Below are positions 37,767-52,195 of a stretch of DNA of 64,000 bases, piece by piece (within the stretch, counting starts at the first letter, position 1; each line of letters begins with the position of its first letter). Source of the DNA: Onchocerca lupi (taxonomy: Eukaryota > Nematoda > Chromadorea > Rhabditida > Onchocercidae); contig JAOVVO010000336.1 of assembly GCA_028564675.1 (NCBI GenBank), positions 1 to 64,000 on the forward strand. Direction: 5' to 3'. The translations under genes and the position numbers were made by a program. The notes under the pieces were generated by a model. The model was not told the DNA's origin and searched no databases. It was given only the letters and a program-made list of their open reading frames with translations.

Positions 37767-38511
37767 CAAATTTTTCCAAACAAAACCATCTAAATACTTA
37801 TTACATTCATCCAGCGAACATCGTTCAAATTTATACGCATTTTTTATCTACCCATATACTACATATCACGTAAATATTTCATTTGGAACATAAGTCTGGA
37901 GATTCGTTCAAAAGAAGGATATTTCTCATACAGTTTAATAATTTGTTGCTGGCATCACCTTTTCACCATAATATAAAAGAAAAACATGCACTGAAATTTG
38001 AAAATTTTATTTTAACAAAATAATGAATAAAATCACGTTCGAATAATGGTAATTAATTGAATTCAAGTTTATCCTTATGCATTATGAATCTAGTTAAATA
38101 AATTCAATAACTGAAGACATGATGACATCTTAATTAGGACAATTAAGTATGACAACACCAAAAATATCACCGGTATATGAAAATCCAAAATTCAATTGCG
38201 TTTGAATTCGAAAAAAATTCGAACTTCATTGCATTGCAGATCCATTAAATTTTAAGCAATAATGGCAATGTTTGGAAAACAATAAAATACAACTTTCTAT
38301 TTCTCATTTCCAGTAGAAAAAAATTTTGTCATCCACAAAATTAAATCCCTGATATTTTAAACAAAAACAGAAAAAGAAAATTTTGCAAACAACAACTTTG
38401 TCGATAATAACTCACATTCTAAAATAGATGAATGCAGAGTAAATGTAAGAAGACAAGAAAAATAAGTAAAAAAATCACTAAGATTTAATATAACAAAAAT
38501 TATAAAGAATA
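37767..38511. other. Spacer between tomm-22 and mterf-3
   Basis: AT-rich sequence containing the tomm-22 3' UTR. No convincing gene or promoter element found. Confidence 0.5.
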
Positions 38512-39407
38512 CTACTGTTTTACTGCGCTTACAGCAGCACTTGGACCAAGCAACATTTGCCTCTGCTGAGCTACCTGAAAGCAAACCAATCATTGGAATC
38601 AAGATTGCCAAGTAGCAAATAAAAATAATGATAGAATAAATTAATTGTATTAATTTAATGATAAACTGATAGTGAAGTGAGTGAACGTAAACTTATGTAC
38701 GCATAAGCAATTCAACAAGCTACACCCTTAAATTTATTGTCTTGAATAAAAACGTAAAATAATCCACTTTTAATTCCCTTTATTGATAGAAAATCAATAA
38801 ATCAAAATAGTTGCCATTAAAAAAAAAAGATATTTAATTAATTCATCGAAATAACACATAATAAAACTATTTGTTGTAATTTAAATGGTATAAGATATCA
38901 TGTGATATTTCTGAGAAACGAACCTGACTTTTTTCGTATTCCGACCTTTCTTTTTCGATTACATATGGTAAGACTAAAATCATCATCGATGATGATACAA
39001 TCCAAAGTGCAGATTTCATAAATGAAAACTGAAATTAAAAAAAAATCTTAATACCTGGCGGAAAACTGAGAATCTGAACTATGTAACTTTCCACTATATA
39101 CGCATATGTGAAATATAAATGCAATATGTTATATTTTCTGAGAATATCAAAAGTATTTCGTGAACATATCACATAACTTATCCACAATGAATACATCACT
39201 AATATGCCATGTAAAGACTAAAAGTTTATAAAGAACTACCGTATGTTTCGCAGCCCACACCGACCAATCAACAGATGATTCTAATTTACACCTGAATACA
39301 TCGGGAAACATCTCACGAAGACCCCAAAGCCTTTCAGCAATCGTTTCTTCCAATTCATCATCCGGAATCTGATCCCACTCATCACCACCAATTTTACTAA
39401 CTGCCAT
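38512..39407 (-). CDS. tomm-22: TOM22, receptor subunit of the mitochondrial outer-membrane translocase
   Basis: Exons 39407-39240, 39028-38924 and 38574-38512 encode 111 residues. The acidic cytosolic part contains DDELEETIAERLWGLREMFP, the most conserved TOM22 segment, which helps receive presequences. One membrane span follows (about residues 63-80, ALWIVSSSMMILVLPYVIE), then a short intermembrane-space tail with QQRQMLLGPSAA, equivalent to the QQRQILLGPN motif of animal TOM22. Length is slightly below the vertebrate protein. An AG lies 4 nt before the ATG and may be a spliced-leader acceptor. Confidence 0.95.
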
Positions 39408-39411
39408 TTTC

Positions 39412-40336
39412 CTGCTTCCTTTTTTTCCTCAAATATCAGTTAACGAGAATTATTTAATTTGATTAATCAAATCAAATTCTGCTTCTTTAATTCTTCAAGT
39501 AGATAAAGTACAATGCAACTTGCAAGTAAAGTTGCTCAGGTAATAATAACGATAATTTGGAGAAGTAAAAAATTATCATGTCAAGAAATCTGAATTCAAA
39601 TGGTATTTAAAAAGAAGAAAAAGTGGCATAAAGCTGTAAGAAAGTACTGAAACTTTCAGGAAAATAGTAGAAAGCTAAATGAACTGAAAATAATATAACT
39701 TGGGAATATAAAACAATATCCCATAACCACTGTTTTTAAAAAAAAAAAAAAAAAAAAAACGTATTACAACTCAATGAAAATTTTAAAATACTACGATCAA
39801 GAAACGACTAATTATTGCTGGATTTGATCTGAATTTTATTTCATTAACAGTATCGAACAAGATATAACGAGAATGGAGATCAAAAAATATAGCTTTATAA
39901 AAAATTTAACAAATAAAGTGTTCACATTAAACGGTAAATAATTGATTATTTCGTATTAAACATTTTTCAAAGTTATCAAATCGTCAAAATCATAATGAAA
40001 TGCTATTCCAAGTGAAATTAAGAACAAAAATGCTCCATTCTTCATTTCCGCTATAATCATATCTTCTCCAACATGATCAAGCTTTTAAAAAAGACGAATC
40101 AAGAATATTCATGAAGACAAATTCTGAAAAACAGACTACATTCTCATTCCTGACAAAAGTGATTCTCCAAATAAACTATGACTCAACAAAACTTAAACTA
40201 AAACTCAAAAAATCAAAGAAAATTACAAAAAAACGAAACCTGCTAACGAAGCAACCTGAAGAATAAATATTAGAAAACTTCACTAATTAACATGTAACAA
40301 TTCAAAGTTTTTTCAGAAACAGCAAAACTTTATTAT
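39412..40336. other. Spacer between ruvb-1 and tomm-22
   Basis: About 0.9 kb of AT-rich sequence with a poly-A run near 39739-39759. No additional gene recognised. Confidence 0.5.
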
Positions 40337-43300
40337 CTATGTTCTATCTGTTTCCATTGGAGCGTCATCATCATTCGCTGCCTGACAGTTTAATGGCTGA
40401 ACAATCGCACCAGGATCTAATTGTGCATTAGATGTTGTACGAGTAGGATCTCCGTCGATATTCGAACGTGCTAACTGTGCCGATGCTTTGGCATCGATGA
40501 ATAATTCAGCACATTGCCGCACATCTTCTTCCTAAATAATTCTTTATTTCATACGAGAAAATAACGTCATGATCATCAATTTCATCATAGTTATGCATAA
40601 TTTCAAAAAAAAAAATATATATATATATACAACGTCGGAGGTAACTGAACTGCATCATGAAAGAAAGAGAACAGTATTTCGTATAAAAAGCGATTTTAGT
40701 CACTTTTATTATCAATAAACTTCATTATTTAAAACAAATAATGAATTTCTACTGTGCATGTAATATTACTAATTAGTAGAAAGAAAAACGAACCGTAACA
40801 GTATCACGACTGTTAACTTGGGCAAGTAATTTTGCAGGTGTAAGTAATTGCACAACATATCTTAAAGATGTGTTAGCACCTAAGCTGCTCAAATGTGATA
40901 AGGCATTGTCATCCAGTTTTACACCTTCCGCATCGGCTCGGATCTTTACAATAGCCAATATTTCTTCAATTTTATATGGCTTTGTGACGATTATCAAGAT
41001 GCGATCTAATAAATCTGATGGGATACCATGCGATGATATCATTTCTGTACCTCTGAAATCAATCCTTCTTAATATATACACTTGAAATGAAATGTAATGT
41101 CAATAAGTGAATAAGTCAAAATCGCACTTAAATTTAGGTATACCACAAATTGCATTAAAAACTAGTAGTACTCAGCAAAAAAAATAAACTTTGTAAAAAA
41201 CCTTACAAAAATACTCCGCATATAAACTTACCGAACTTTACACTGGCCACGATTAGTGGCAAAAATTACAATAGGACTAATAGTACTCTCAAGCGCTCGA
41301 TGTAAGTATGTGAAGCATTCGATATCGAGCATATGCACCTCGTCGATGAATAACACGCCTGGCATTAACTCAGCAATACCCTGAAATACGTAGACAGATA
41401 TATTTTTAATTCAAAATAATCTATACCATTTTCAAAATATCTCAGAACTTACTTGTTCGATATAATCGTTTACGACACTGTTAACTTCTTGTCGCAACCT
41501 TTCTGTAATTTCAGTTTTTTTCGGTTTTAACAACTGTCCAACAAGTGACGTTACATTACCAGTAGTACCATGAGGACGAGCATTTGCAACGTCTAGATCA
41601 TGGAGTGTTACATCCTGCAATTTTTACCTAAAGTTTCTTGAACATCAGAATGAATGAAAAGAATCATATAATTTGGAGAAGTAAACTGTGAATATTCAAA
41701 AGCATAATTTAAGAGATTAAAACACTCAATACTTGGACGACTTCCTTCGATTTCCGAACATCACCTTTGGGCAATGGCACAAATTCATCAGCTTCTAAAT
41801 CAAATTCCGTAGCATACACATCACATCGACCAAGTCTCTAAATAAGGATAAATTATTTTTAACCAAATTTTATTTATAGTTCCATTTTAATAAAGTGTAA
41901 TTGCAAAGAATGATGGTAAAAAATGACAAAAATATAAAATAAGCGCAATAAAACTAAATACGAACCTTCACAGCACCACTATTAGCCTCAATATAAATAA
42001 CATCTCCAACTTCAATTTTTTGTTTCAGAAGTGTGTCATAAATTGATGGATCAAGCTTCAATTGTTTACTCCCTTTAACGGTTTTCAAACCAATCAACAC
42101 GTGCGATATTCTCTGCAAAAATATTTACCAGTAAAAAATTCAACATATGAAAGTTCTAGTTAGTATTACAATGATTTTGCAAGTATTTGATACTTCATTA
42201 TCAGAACTGCAAAGATTTGAATCACAAACAGTGGAAAAATCTTCCATAAGAAACAAAATTAAAAAATCAGGTCTGCTCTCTACTCTTCTCTTCAGCTCTA
42301 ATATTATATGATAAGCCGAAAAGCTAACTTTGCCATAGCCACTTGTTGCATTTTCGTCCTCAACTGGTGTTAATTCTGTAACTTCACCTTCGTATACTTC
42401 TTTCTTTTCTCTGACACGTAAACCTGCAATAACCTACTTAAAAACGACTTAAAATATGCCTTATCATTTTCAAATGTAAATTTTTTGCAAACATAATTTT
42501 GCAAATATATTCTGAAAAATTTATTCACAGCAATTCAGAGTGACAGACATTGATTGATATGATGATGTAATCCATTTATAAACAAAATATAAAATGATAA
42601 TACCAATTGATCTTCGAAAATTCTCCATCAGTACTTCAGTTTTCTTTACTTCTGATGAATAAACTTCAGAACCGACCATCGGACAAAATGGCATCTTATC
42701 ACCCAATTCTTGTGCCATTGCTAGTGCTATAGCTGTCTACAAATACTATGGAATGAGGAAGCATAAAATCGAATAGAAATATATTAAGTAGAAGTCTTTC
42801 AAATTCTTTGCTTAAAATTAAAATATGTTCAAAAATGAGAAAATAGAAAGATACCTTCCCAGTTCCTGGCGGTCCAGCAAGAAGAATAGCTCGTCCAGCC
42901 ATACGTTTCGTACGGATCAAATCCACAATCACTCCGGCCGCTTCTCGTGCTTCTAACTGTCCAATGAAACCACTTGCCTATATAAGGTTCATTCATTTTA
43001 AATAAGGCGTTTTTCCAAAGAAATGGCAATCGGGTACTGCTAATGTATGCTAGAATACAGTCTCCAAAAATCTCCTTTCTAGTTAAATACATTATAGCAT
43101 GTTCCATTTTATAAATATAACTTTCCCTACCAGATATCGCTATCCTAGTTTTTAAAAAAAATTCAGAATAGCAGATGTTAAGTTTTACTGTTCAATTTGA
43201 TTTTTTGATACGCTTCTGATTATTCGTAAGCTGAATCTGAATTTGAATAAATAAATGATTTTGCTGCTAAAAGAAAGAAGAAAGTATATTTTGATCAAAA

Positions 43301-43887
43301 TTATATGATTATTCAGTGCATTCATTTTTGATATGCTTCTGATTATTCGTAAGCCAGTTTCAAGTTGCAGAACTTGAAACCAATTGGCAAATAATAAAAA
43401 AGATATCAAAAAATCAAAATGAGCAATAAGATTTAACCTACTATCCCAAATATGTTTTTAAAGATATAGGAGAGATTTATTAGCGATATTTGATGTGGGA
43501 TGTGATAATATCTAGAAAATGAATTATTATATGATTTTGATTAAAATGAACTATTTTAACATGAATTGGTCGGGAAAATGAAAGAAAATTACTCGAGAAC
43601 TTACATTATCACTAGGCATATGCGTTTCAGGATCCAACCCTAAACCTTTCACATGGCTATGGGCGGCAACTCTTTGTTTTCGAGCTGTTGATTTAACCTG
43701 CAAATTTCAAAAGTTTTCGGCAAATATGAGTGAATATTATAATAGAATGAATAGTCCTGGTATTTTTTTCTTGAAACTAAACAATGAGTTTGTTCATAAA
43801 AATGCAAGTTCAATAATTATGATAAAAGTATACTTCATCAATACTGATTAGTTTCGTCGATAATGCTGTACCACTTTCGACAGTCAT
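40337..43887 (-). CDS. ruvb-1: RUVBL1/pontin AAA+ ATPase
   Basis: Eleven exons: 43887-43834, 43697-43605, 42977-42855, 42736-42604, 42423-42329, 42112-41966, 41837-41733, 41614-41453, 41380-41232, 41052-40794, 40531-40337; about 504 residues. Pontin forms hexameric rings with RUVBL2 and serves INO80, TIP60/SWR1, R2TP and TOR assembly. Walker A is GPPGTGKT, split by the intron after Lys90. The OB-fold insertion spans about residues 125-290. Walker B is GVLFIDEVHMLDIECFTYLH near residue 317, and sensor 1 is IVIFATNRG. KPKKTEITERLRQE and LRYVVQLLTPAKLLA separate it from RUVBL2. After about residue 460 there is a longer tail than in human pontin (456 residues): Asp/Asn/Thr-rich and ending PMETDRT. 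The TTTTAG acceptor directly abuts the ATG. Confidence 0.95.
43201..43354. repeat. Direct repeat pair in a ruvb-1 intron
   Basis: TTTTTTGATACGCTTCTGAT and the following TATTCGTAAGC at 43201-43231 recur with one change at 43326-43354, about 124 bp apart, inside the intron 42978-43604. Confidence 0.7.
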
Positions 43888-43889
43888 CT

Positions 43890-45384
43890 AAAACAACGGA
43901 TTTAATATTTAAATTAACATGAGTAATTACAGCAAAAATAAGCGTTATGTATGAGATGGGAATCGGCACATTTTACATTATATCCAGTCATTGAAAATTA
44001 AGAATTTTTGAAAACTTTCTAAATTGAAATGAACATTTTAAACGCATCAATTTTGTCAAATACATGTGCATCCGTAAGATGTTTCGCTAAGCAAGAATAA
44101 CATTAACCTAATCTTCACATAACACACAAAAATTCATTTTACACGCAGTCCGATACCCTTAAAAATTTCATTCCATTCTAAACCAATTCACAAAAGTGAT
44201 GTACTATAATTGATGTCTTACGATGAAATTAGTATCCCGCGATATCAAATTATAAATACGTGATGATTCCAGTCGACTCGAATGATAGTGGATTTTGTGG
44301 AGTAATAGTTGGGGATTAAGAATATAGATTAACTTGCTTTTATTCTCATTTTTAATTTCATCTTCATTTCATTTATTGAATTATAAAACGATGACCAGTT
44401 CATTTTCGTGTCATAGTGTGATACATCAAGCACTGATTCATTTAAATATAACATTAATAAAACGCTGTGAGCAAGGACCAATTTACCATGAAAAAAAAGA
44501 TTTAAGTCTATCACGTAACCGTATTATCACAACCATAGCACAGAAAAGTTCAATAAACAACGCATTATTTCAACAAAAAATCAAATCTAAACAATTGAAA
44601 TTATTGAACAATGAAATTAATTTCCGAATTTCTGAATAAATCCCAAGTCTTGGTTATAGAAATTCAAAATTTATACTAACTGAAAGCTGATTTCGTTTTT
44701 TCTTGATACAAATAAATGAAATGATCTCAGATTAATCTATTACTAGCAATTACACTACGCAGAACAAAAAACGTGTAGTTTTATGATAGTATTGAATTAG
44801 TGCAATTCTTTAAAAATTCGGAAATATTGCTCTCTAACAAATTCTCTCAAAAACTGCACGTTATATTAATATGAAAGAACAAGAAAGATGAAATAAATTA
44901 AAAGAGAAAAGATGAAATAATTAAACGAAATACATTAAATATCAGATCACGAAATATATTATGATTGTGTTTTTGGAAAATAAGATTAATGGCATATACA
45001 ATAAGTATGATATAATACAACAGCCGCAAAGGAATATATGATGGTAAAATAAATGCTTAGGAAATCATATATCGGTCCTTGCTTCAGAGCCGATGCAAAT
45101 TAATATCAGAACTGTAACAAAAGTCCTCGATAATACTTTGAAGTAATGTATATAAAATAAAATTGATCAATAGTTATCTTCAAAATAGTGTATATTTCCC
45201 ATGCCGAAAAGATATTAATTTGTACATTGAAGTGTTTTAAAATTTTCGGAAATAATTTTGTGTATAGAAAGGGTCTTGTATGTTGCAATAATTTGCAAAA
45301 AAAAAAGAGAAAAAGCAAAAACAAGCCTATAGCACAACTGAAGTGTCACACTATAAACAAACGTTAAGAACGAGAGATTTCTCA
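43890..45384. other. Spacer between the SLC10 gene and ruvb-1
   Basis: About 1.5 kb AT-rich. The plus-strand open frame 44334-44639 lacks recognisable features and I do not call it a gene. Confidence 0.5.
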
Positions 45385-48300
45385 TTAGATATTTCGTTTT
45401 TCATTGATATTCATTAGCAAACGGTCGTCGTTTGAACTGGATTTATATCTAATAGCAGTAATTCCATTTTTACAGTTATCAGTTATTGGATCAATCTTGA
45501 CTGCTGTTTCTTTGAGATGATTACTTTCTTCACTTTCTCTCCTCCCTTGTAGCTTTTCCCATATCCAATGTATCACAGCAATAAAGAGAAGTGGGACTGG
45601 AGTCATACTTGCGCAAATAACAGGAATCAGTGCGCTAATATCAGCATCTGGATCAGGAAAAGAAAACTGAAACCATTCGATAAAAGCTTCAGATACAAAG
45701 AAAAGAATAAAAAGGTCAATAAGACAATTTTATAAAATAAATTAATCTATGAATCATTAATTGAGTTTTCTTATTAATAAATTCTTCATTATTTAGTAAA
45801 TTATGAATTCAAACCACAAAATTTATTAAATAGAGAGAAATATAATCATAATTTTCTTCCAAAGATGAAATATGTATTTTCCAATTCCATTCAATTACTG
45901 ATCAGATTTCGATTATTAATACCTTCGTGCAATAAAATGATTTTTCAAAAGAATACAATTTTCTTCATCTTATTATCATCAATTTACATACATCTAGAAA
46001 ACTTAAAAAAACAAATCCTCCAGTAACTAACTGGTAAATACTACCTTTAGGAGCATGATAGCTAAGCCTGTATTCTGAATACCAGTTTCAATTGCTATAG
46101 AAGTGACATTGGCTGGCGGTTGCCGAAGAATAACTGATGTGAAGCAGCCAACCGCGAAACCACACCAAGGAAGCAATAAACTTCTGAAATTTTACACTGC
46201 AAAGAAAGCTGAAATATTGAGGAATTGAAGTGTAATGAAAAAAAAAAGGAAACAAAATGATACCCGAAAACAGTTCTCCATGTGAGCAAACGAATCATAT
46301 ATATATTAGCTATTGCTCCAAAACCAATCAAAAAAATCAAAACGAATATAATAAATGGACGCATTATCTACAAATGAACGCATTATCTTTGAAGAATACA
46401 TTTACTGTAAAAGAGAACAAATTGATAAAATTCGATCTCTTTAGTTTTTTTAAAAAACAAACCTTCCGAGCTTGGAATTGTAAAGCTGGTTTGAAATATG
46501 AAATCGCAATACCGAAAATCAATGGTACTATCAATGTAACCAAAGAAACGATAATTTTGACGTATGGAACCTTAATAACTGCTTCAGGATAGAAAGTATC
46601 AAGAAAGCGGAAACCCAAAAGCCACATCCACAATGGTATCATCACTGTAATATTATGATAAACTAGCTTCACAAATATTTTACTGTTTCATCCTGATATT
46701 CAGAAAAAGTTTTACTTTCGTGAAAATTTGGGTTAAAATTTGGTTAATAATATATAGTGGCTGAAACAGTGCCACAGAATGAAAAATGAGTTTATGGAAG
46801 ATACCGATGAGGATGATGAAATAACCATTGGAGTAATGGTAAAACTGATTTCACAATAAATATCAAAAATGAGAAAGTTTTTTTTTCTTTTGCCTGAATT
46901 TTTTGTTATTTAACTAACTAAAAGAAAAAATAAAGAATAATTTACCTAAAGACGCTACAGTGCTACAAAATGTCATTGTTATAGACACCGGTAAATTACC
47001 ATGCAATAAAATAGTCCAGTAATTACTTGCACCTCCACCAGGTACGCAACCAGTAACAAATAAACCAAGTGCAAAAGAATGCAAACCATTAGCTGTGAAT
47101 ATAACATTTGCGATACCCCAAGCAAGCTAAATGAAAATTGGAATTTTGTTTCAATCTTGTTCATATTGACTATGAAAAGGCACGATCTTGAAAGTTCCAA
47201 TCAATTAAAGAGAGCCATATAGAAAACATACAGTTCAAAGAGTTTAAAAACCTAAATGGTGTTTTGCTCAAGATAAGAATAATATATCATCTTGGTATTG
47301 TTCGAGAAAAACAGTTCACTAGAAATAAATCATTTAATATTTTCCCTAAATTACAGACATATTTGTGTTTCAGCTCTTTTTAAATCATCAGCTAGCGGCA
47401 AATTAAAACAATTTAATTAGCAAGAAAATAACGTACCAAGGGCATTGCAATAAATTGTGTGCAAAATCCAATTATCGGTGCGACAGGTTCTTTAATCACT
47501 TCCAGCATAATACGCATATCAAGCTAGAATAATAATTTGCAAATCACAATGATAATCTCTTATAACAAATAACTGGTTTGCATTAGATTAATAACTGAAT
47601 TCGTTCACACTTTCCATTTATTGCTGTTAAAAAGCAAAAATACTGATTCTTATTCCAAATTCTAGTCAATCCACTTTTGATTTCTCTTTTGGATTGAAAA
47701 CTTTCTAGTTATATTTCGAAATTTCTAGATCTGAAATTCGGGAAAAATATTATGAAGGCATTTACCTCGCATCCCATCAATATATTAGCGATGATAATCA
47801 GAATAACCAGTGTAGAAAGAAATAATCGATTTTCAAGTCGCTTGCTATCTTGAATAACCCAAACATCTAGCGTATTATTTTGGTCAAAAACATTTTCATT
47901 CTGCAATAACGAATTTCTTATCATATTAAAAGTTCTGAAATGTAATAAAATAGCTTATCATATTCATCATATCATATTCACTTACTTTGTCTATTTCATA
48001 TAAAAATCGATCATCATCCACAGTTTCATTCGTACTCAATAAACGTACTTTTACGGCTGTTTTACCAAGAAAATGTCCAGTAAGTGTGATATTTACCTGT
48101 AAAAATAACAAAAAATTGCTCATCCCAAAGACATCAAAGAATTTGAAGAGAAAAATCTCTTGAAAGTGGCATAATGCAATAATTTTGCAAGAACTTCGTA
48201 TGTTTCGGAATCGTTTCTTTTTGATGAATATTGGCCCAATTCAAGTTGATTTTGATCGTTCACTGCTGTCGCAATGTCTTCATCAAATGATCTATAAACA

Positions 48301-48679
48301 CTCAAAATATTATTGTTGTAATAAACGACAGGTTGGCATAAAAAGTTTACTCTTCATTCTCTTATGAATCTGTTGTTAGGAACTAAAATTTAGTAAGAAA
48401 AATGAAATATTAAAACATAATTATTGTTCAGTGAAAAATTCCTAACTTTAAAATAACTGCAAATGGTTTTTCGGGTGGTAATTTTCCAAATTCCTGATGA
48501 TTGGTGTCCACATCAAAAGTTACTTTGACGGTTTTATTGGTACCGGCTATGAGATCATGAATATAGGGAGGATCAAATCGAATTCGAGCAATTGATTGCA
48601 TTCCGGAGCTAGCCATTGATACCATCACATTCAGGATCAAACGTATCAAGAAAACAAATGGACATTTTTGGGAAACCAT
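45385..48679 (-). CDS. SLC10-family (bile acid:sodium symporter-like) membrane transporter
   Basis: Ten exons: 48679-48447, 48291-48195, 48096-47986, 47900-47766, 47523-47437, 47126-46946, 46644-46463, 46367-46264, 46183-46045, 45666-45385; about 516 residues. An N-terminal signal-like hydrophobic stretch leads into an extracellular beta-rich domain of about 140 residues with N-glycosylation sites (NKT, NIT, NET). The SBF core begins near residue 174 with LSTLVILIIIANILMGCE. Typical SLC10 segments follow: PVAPIIGFCTQFIAMPL, GLFVTGCVPGGGASNYWT, and later ILRQPPANVTSIAIETGIQN, the conserved ExGxQN element of the transport site. The C-terminal tail is hydrophilic. The extended N-terminal domain recalls the SLC10A3/A5 branch. 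The substrate cannot be deduced; sterol sulfates or bile-acid-like signals are only possibilities. An acceptor 6 nt before the ATG suggests trans-splicing. Confidence 0.9.
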
Positions 48680-48898
48680 TTCCTCCTAACAACATATATA
48701 TAAATATAGTTCTAAACAAAAAAGTGATTCTTAATTACTCAAACGAGACGAAAGGTATTTCTAAACTCATTCATGGAGCTGAATTAAATAAAATACATTG
48801 TTCTGAATATAGCTAATATCGAGAAATTCTGAAAGATGGTTTAATTTTCCAAATTTGAGGTAACGAAGCGCGATCATAATTTCAAATAAACTACCAAA

Positions 48899-48992
48899 AT
48901 GATAAACATGTTTACCATCAAAATAGGAGAATATGCTTATTCACAAAGGATCAACATGTTTCCCATCAAAATGACAAACATTTTTACCATCA
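48899..48992. repeat. Short direct repeats
   Basis: The phrase AACATG(T)TT(A/C)CCATCAAAAT appears about three times (near 48906, 48954 and 48968), with ATGA(T/C)AAACAT between copies. Confidence 0.5.
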
Positions 48993-51900
48993 AAATGTTC
49001 CGATCTACAAGGTAACAACAAGCAAAGTGGACCAATCATATGACAACAAATGATAGATCAGGAAGAAGAGACCACAAAATGATTTATAAGGTTAGGATTC
49101 TGGAGAAGATCATTCTTAGATTTACGTCATTAGTTCATTTTTTGAGAGGAATGGTTTTCGATAACTTTCTGCATCAAATTAGACTACCTCATCAACATTT
49201 CAACATCAAGGAATCGATAACCTTGATCGATAGGAGCAATAATTCAGCAGAAAACTCTTTAGAATCACCACATTACGAAGAATTCCAGTCCAAATCAAAA
49301 ATCAATCAGAAAAATTCTCCAACAGTTGAGTTGTTGTCTCTATGGAAATGAATTCGTAATGAAAGGAAAATGAAAGAAGGCAGAATAAAAATCATAAATT
49401 GTATAAATATTATTTTCATTAGTTTAACCAATATAACAACTCATGCAATAAGTTCTTCCTATCCTATTAATATAAAAGCAATTTAGTCTAATTAATTTGC
49501 TAATATTATAAAAACTAGTTTACTAATAGCACTAGTACTACTCGAAAATAATTATGAGTAAAAAAATAGGAAAATGTCGATCTTATTTATTAGTACTACT
49601 CGAAGCACTAAAAAATATCAATTCATTAAAATTATTAATTCTAGTACTTGGCAAGAAGTAATATCTTTAGCATTATTAAAATTAAGCGATTTGTTTACAT
49701 CTTTTGGATCAAATTTGTTCTTTGGTCACCTAATACACAAAAAATGCTTCGATCCAGAGAACTTTCAAATTCACTTTCAAACTTTCAAAAAGTATTTGTA
49801 ACCTATATGTTTTGAGACTAAAAATTTAATTTTAAATCAATTCCAAAAAGTTAGACATATTATCATATAGATGATTTTAGTAATGTTGCTCGACAATTTT
49901 TATAGCACTGTGTTCAGCATTCAATAATTGATTAATAGCATCAATGATTGATTAGGATAAAGTTAATGATAAAATCATAAGCGAATAATAAAAATTGGAT
50001 ATTATCACACTAGAAAATCTTTTTTGCTAAAGTATTGAATTATTTAATAGAGAAGTTGTGAAAAAAAAAAAAAAAAAAAAAAAGGAAAAAATTGGAATTG
50101 AAATTATTTTTTAAAAAAAAATGGAACTTTAAAACAAACCATATTCCAAAAATACTGATTAGATTGCTAACCACATAATGAGTTATTCATGAACGAATAA
50201 ATCTGTTGATAGAAAATTTTCAAACAAGAAGGCAATTTAAGATAAAAACTTGATTCGTAACATGCACTCAACAAAATTAATTTGTTGAAATTATTTTTCA
50301 AAGGACAAATTATGGCGTATAATTTGAATTAATTTTATATTTAATTCCAGCATATTTATCTACTACTCGATCAATATCTACTCTTTTTTCCTCTTTATCT
50401 ATCTATTAAGCTTTAATATTTCAGAAAACTAATTAAATTTTGCTACGGTAGAATAAAATAACCAATGAAATTGAGACTTTGAAGAATACAGAAAAAAGAA
50501 TAGATAGAAATCTAATAAAATGAGAAGTTTTTTTTTTTTTTTTTCTGCTTTTAAAAGATTATATTGTCAGATTAGTTGAAGTTTAAAAGGAGGAACAAGA
50601 CAGAACAGTCAACTATTTCATCGAAATGAGCCGTTCTGATTGCTACTATAATTATTTGAAGTGTGAAATATCATAACATCGCTATGTTCGACTATTTTTG
50701 ATTGTACCAATGTTTGAAATTAAAAAAGAAAACCAAATTCTCGAAAAAAAAAAAGATTTAGTTGAAATCAAAGATTTTCAATTTAAATATTTCTATAAAA
50801 TGGCAGATTTTTCTATAATGCTAAATATAACTCAAGAGCTAAGAAATTGAAAATTGTTAGTTAAAGCTGAAGTTTACTACGAGCTTTTTTGTTTGAAAAA
50901 AAAAAAAAAGTAGTGCAAGTAAAGATTATCTGCTAGTGATAACAATGTGGTAAAGTACTTTTTTTTTTTTTTACAATTCTTTCTTTTTGATGCACAACTT
51001 TTTCGCTCTCTTTGAAAGACATTTATCATATATTTAGATTATCAGAATTTTGCATACCATACTTTTGTACGTATATAAAAAAATTTCAAGAAAATTTATT
51101 TCCATTAGATAATAAAAGAATAATTCTTTTATTAAATTAATATAATGTCGCATAAAGTTTGTATTACTCAGAGCAAAAAAAAAAAAAAGAAAAAAAAAAA
51201 CTAAAAAATAAGCATAAATTTTTAAACGAAATTTATTTCTTTAAAGAAGTAATTTAGGGAAATAAATTTGCTGTCTTATAATGTTGCACATGAAGGAGAA
51301 TTTCGATTAAAAGTATTCAAATCATATCATTTGTCATCATTAATAACTGCTCAAAAGAATGTCTGAAGACAATAAATGGATAGATTTTCCCTTTCGAAAG
51401 ATGATGAAATTAAAAATTCTGAGAAACAATATTTTAGTTGTTTGAATTTTTGATGTGTTAAGATGTATGGGAAATGATCAAAGTAAAATGAACATATTTG
51501 CATCATGTAATTAAATTTGAAACGAATAGAAAAATAAGAAATAAATATTGGTGTAGACAATAATTGATGACTAAAAGTGGTGAAAGAAAATTTTTTTCTT
51601 GTTATGATAAGAAGAAGAAATTGTTTACAAGAAATTGTTTGCATATTTCAGTGAGTGTTCAGTGATTTTTCTGTTGCAAAAAAAAAAGAAAAAAAAAACC
51701 ATTTCATTTTCTATATCTATTGATTAAAAAATAAATCTCTTAGATTATTGTCATATACTAATTAGCAAATGGAATAAATTGTACATTTTCCTATTGAATT
51801 TTCATGGTTGAATTGATCGCAAAAATTGATCTATAACATTGCGAACTTTTTTTTTTTGTGGAAAATTATTATTTAGCAATATCCATTTGATCATTCCGTT

Positions 51901-52195
51901 ATATCGAATGCAATATCATATTAATGGATAAATTTGCAAAAGTTCAAATGTATTAAGCGTATAAATTCAAGTGCAAAATGATTCATCTATTTCAAACTAC
52001 TTCCTGCCCTACTTCACAATCTGAAGATCAATAATATTAATGCAAAAACATTTATTGCTTGCGGCTATTTTAATGATTCAAAGAGTAAAATTTATGGTGA
52101 ACATAGTTAAATGATGTTAAGATGAACAAATCATTCCCACATCAAGAAACATCACTTATTTCTGACCCAATTTTTTATTACAGAACTTACATACA

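Noticed and set aside
46257..46592. 111-codon plus-strand frame
   Set aside because: Lies antisense over SLC10 exons and an intron.
49040..49351. 103-codon plus-strand frame
   Set aside because: Composition is slightly gene-like but there is no splice context, domain or conservation signal that I can assess.
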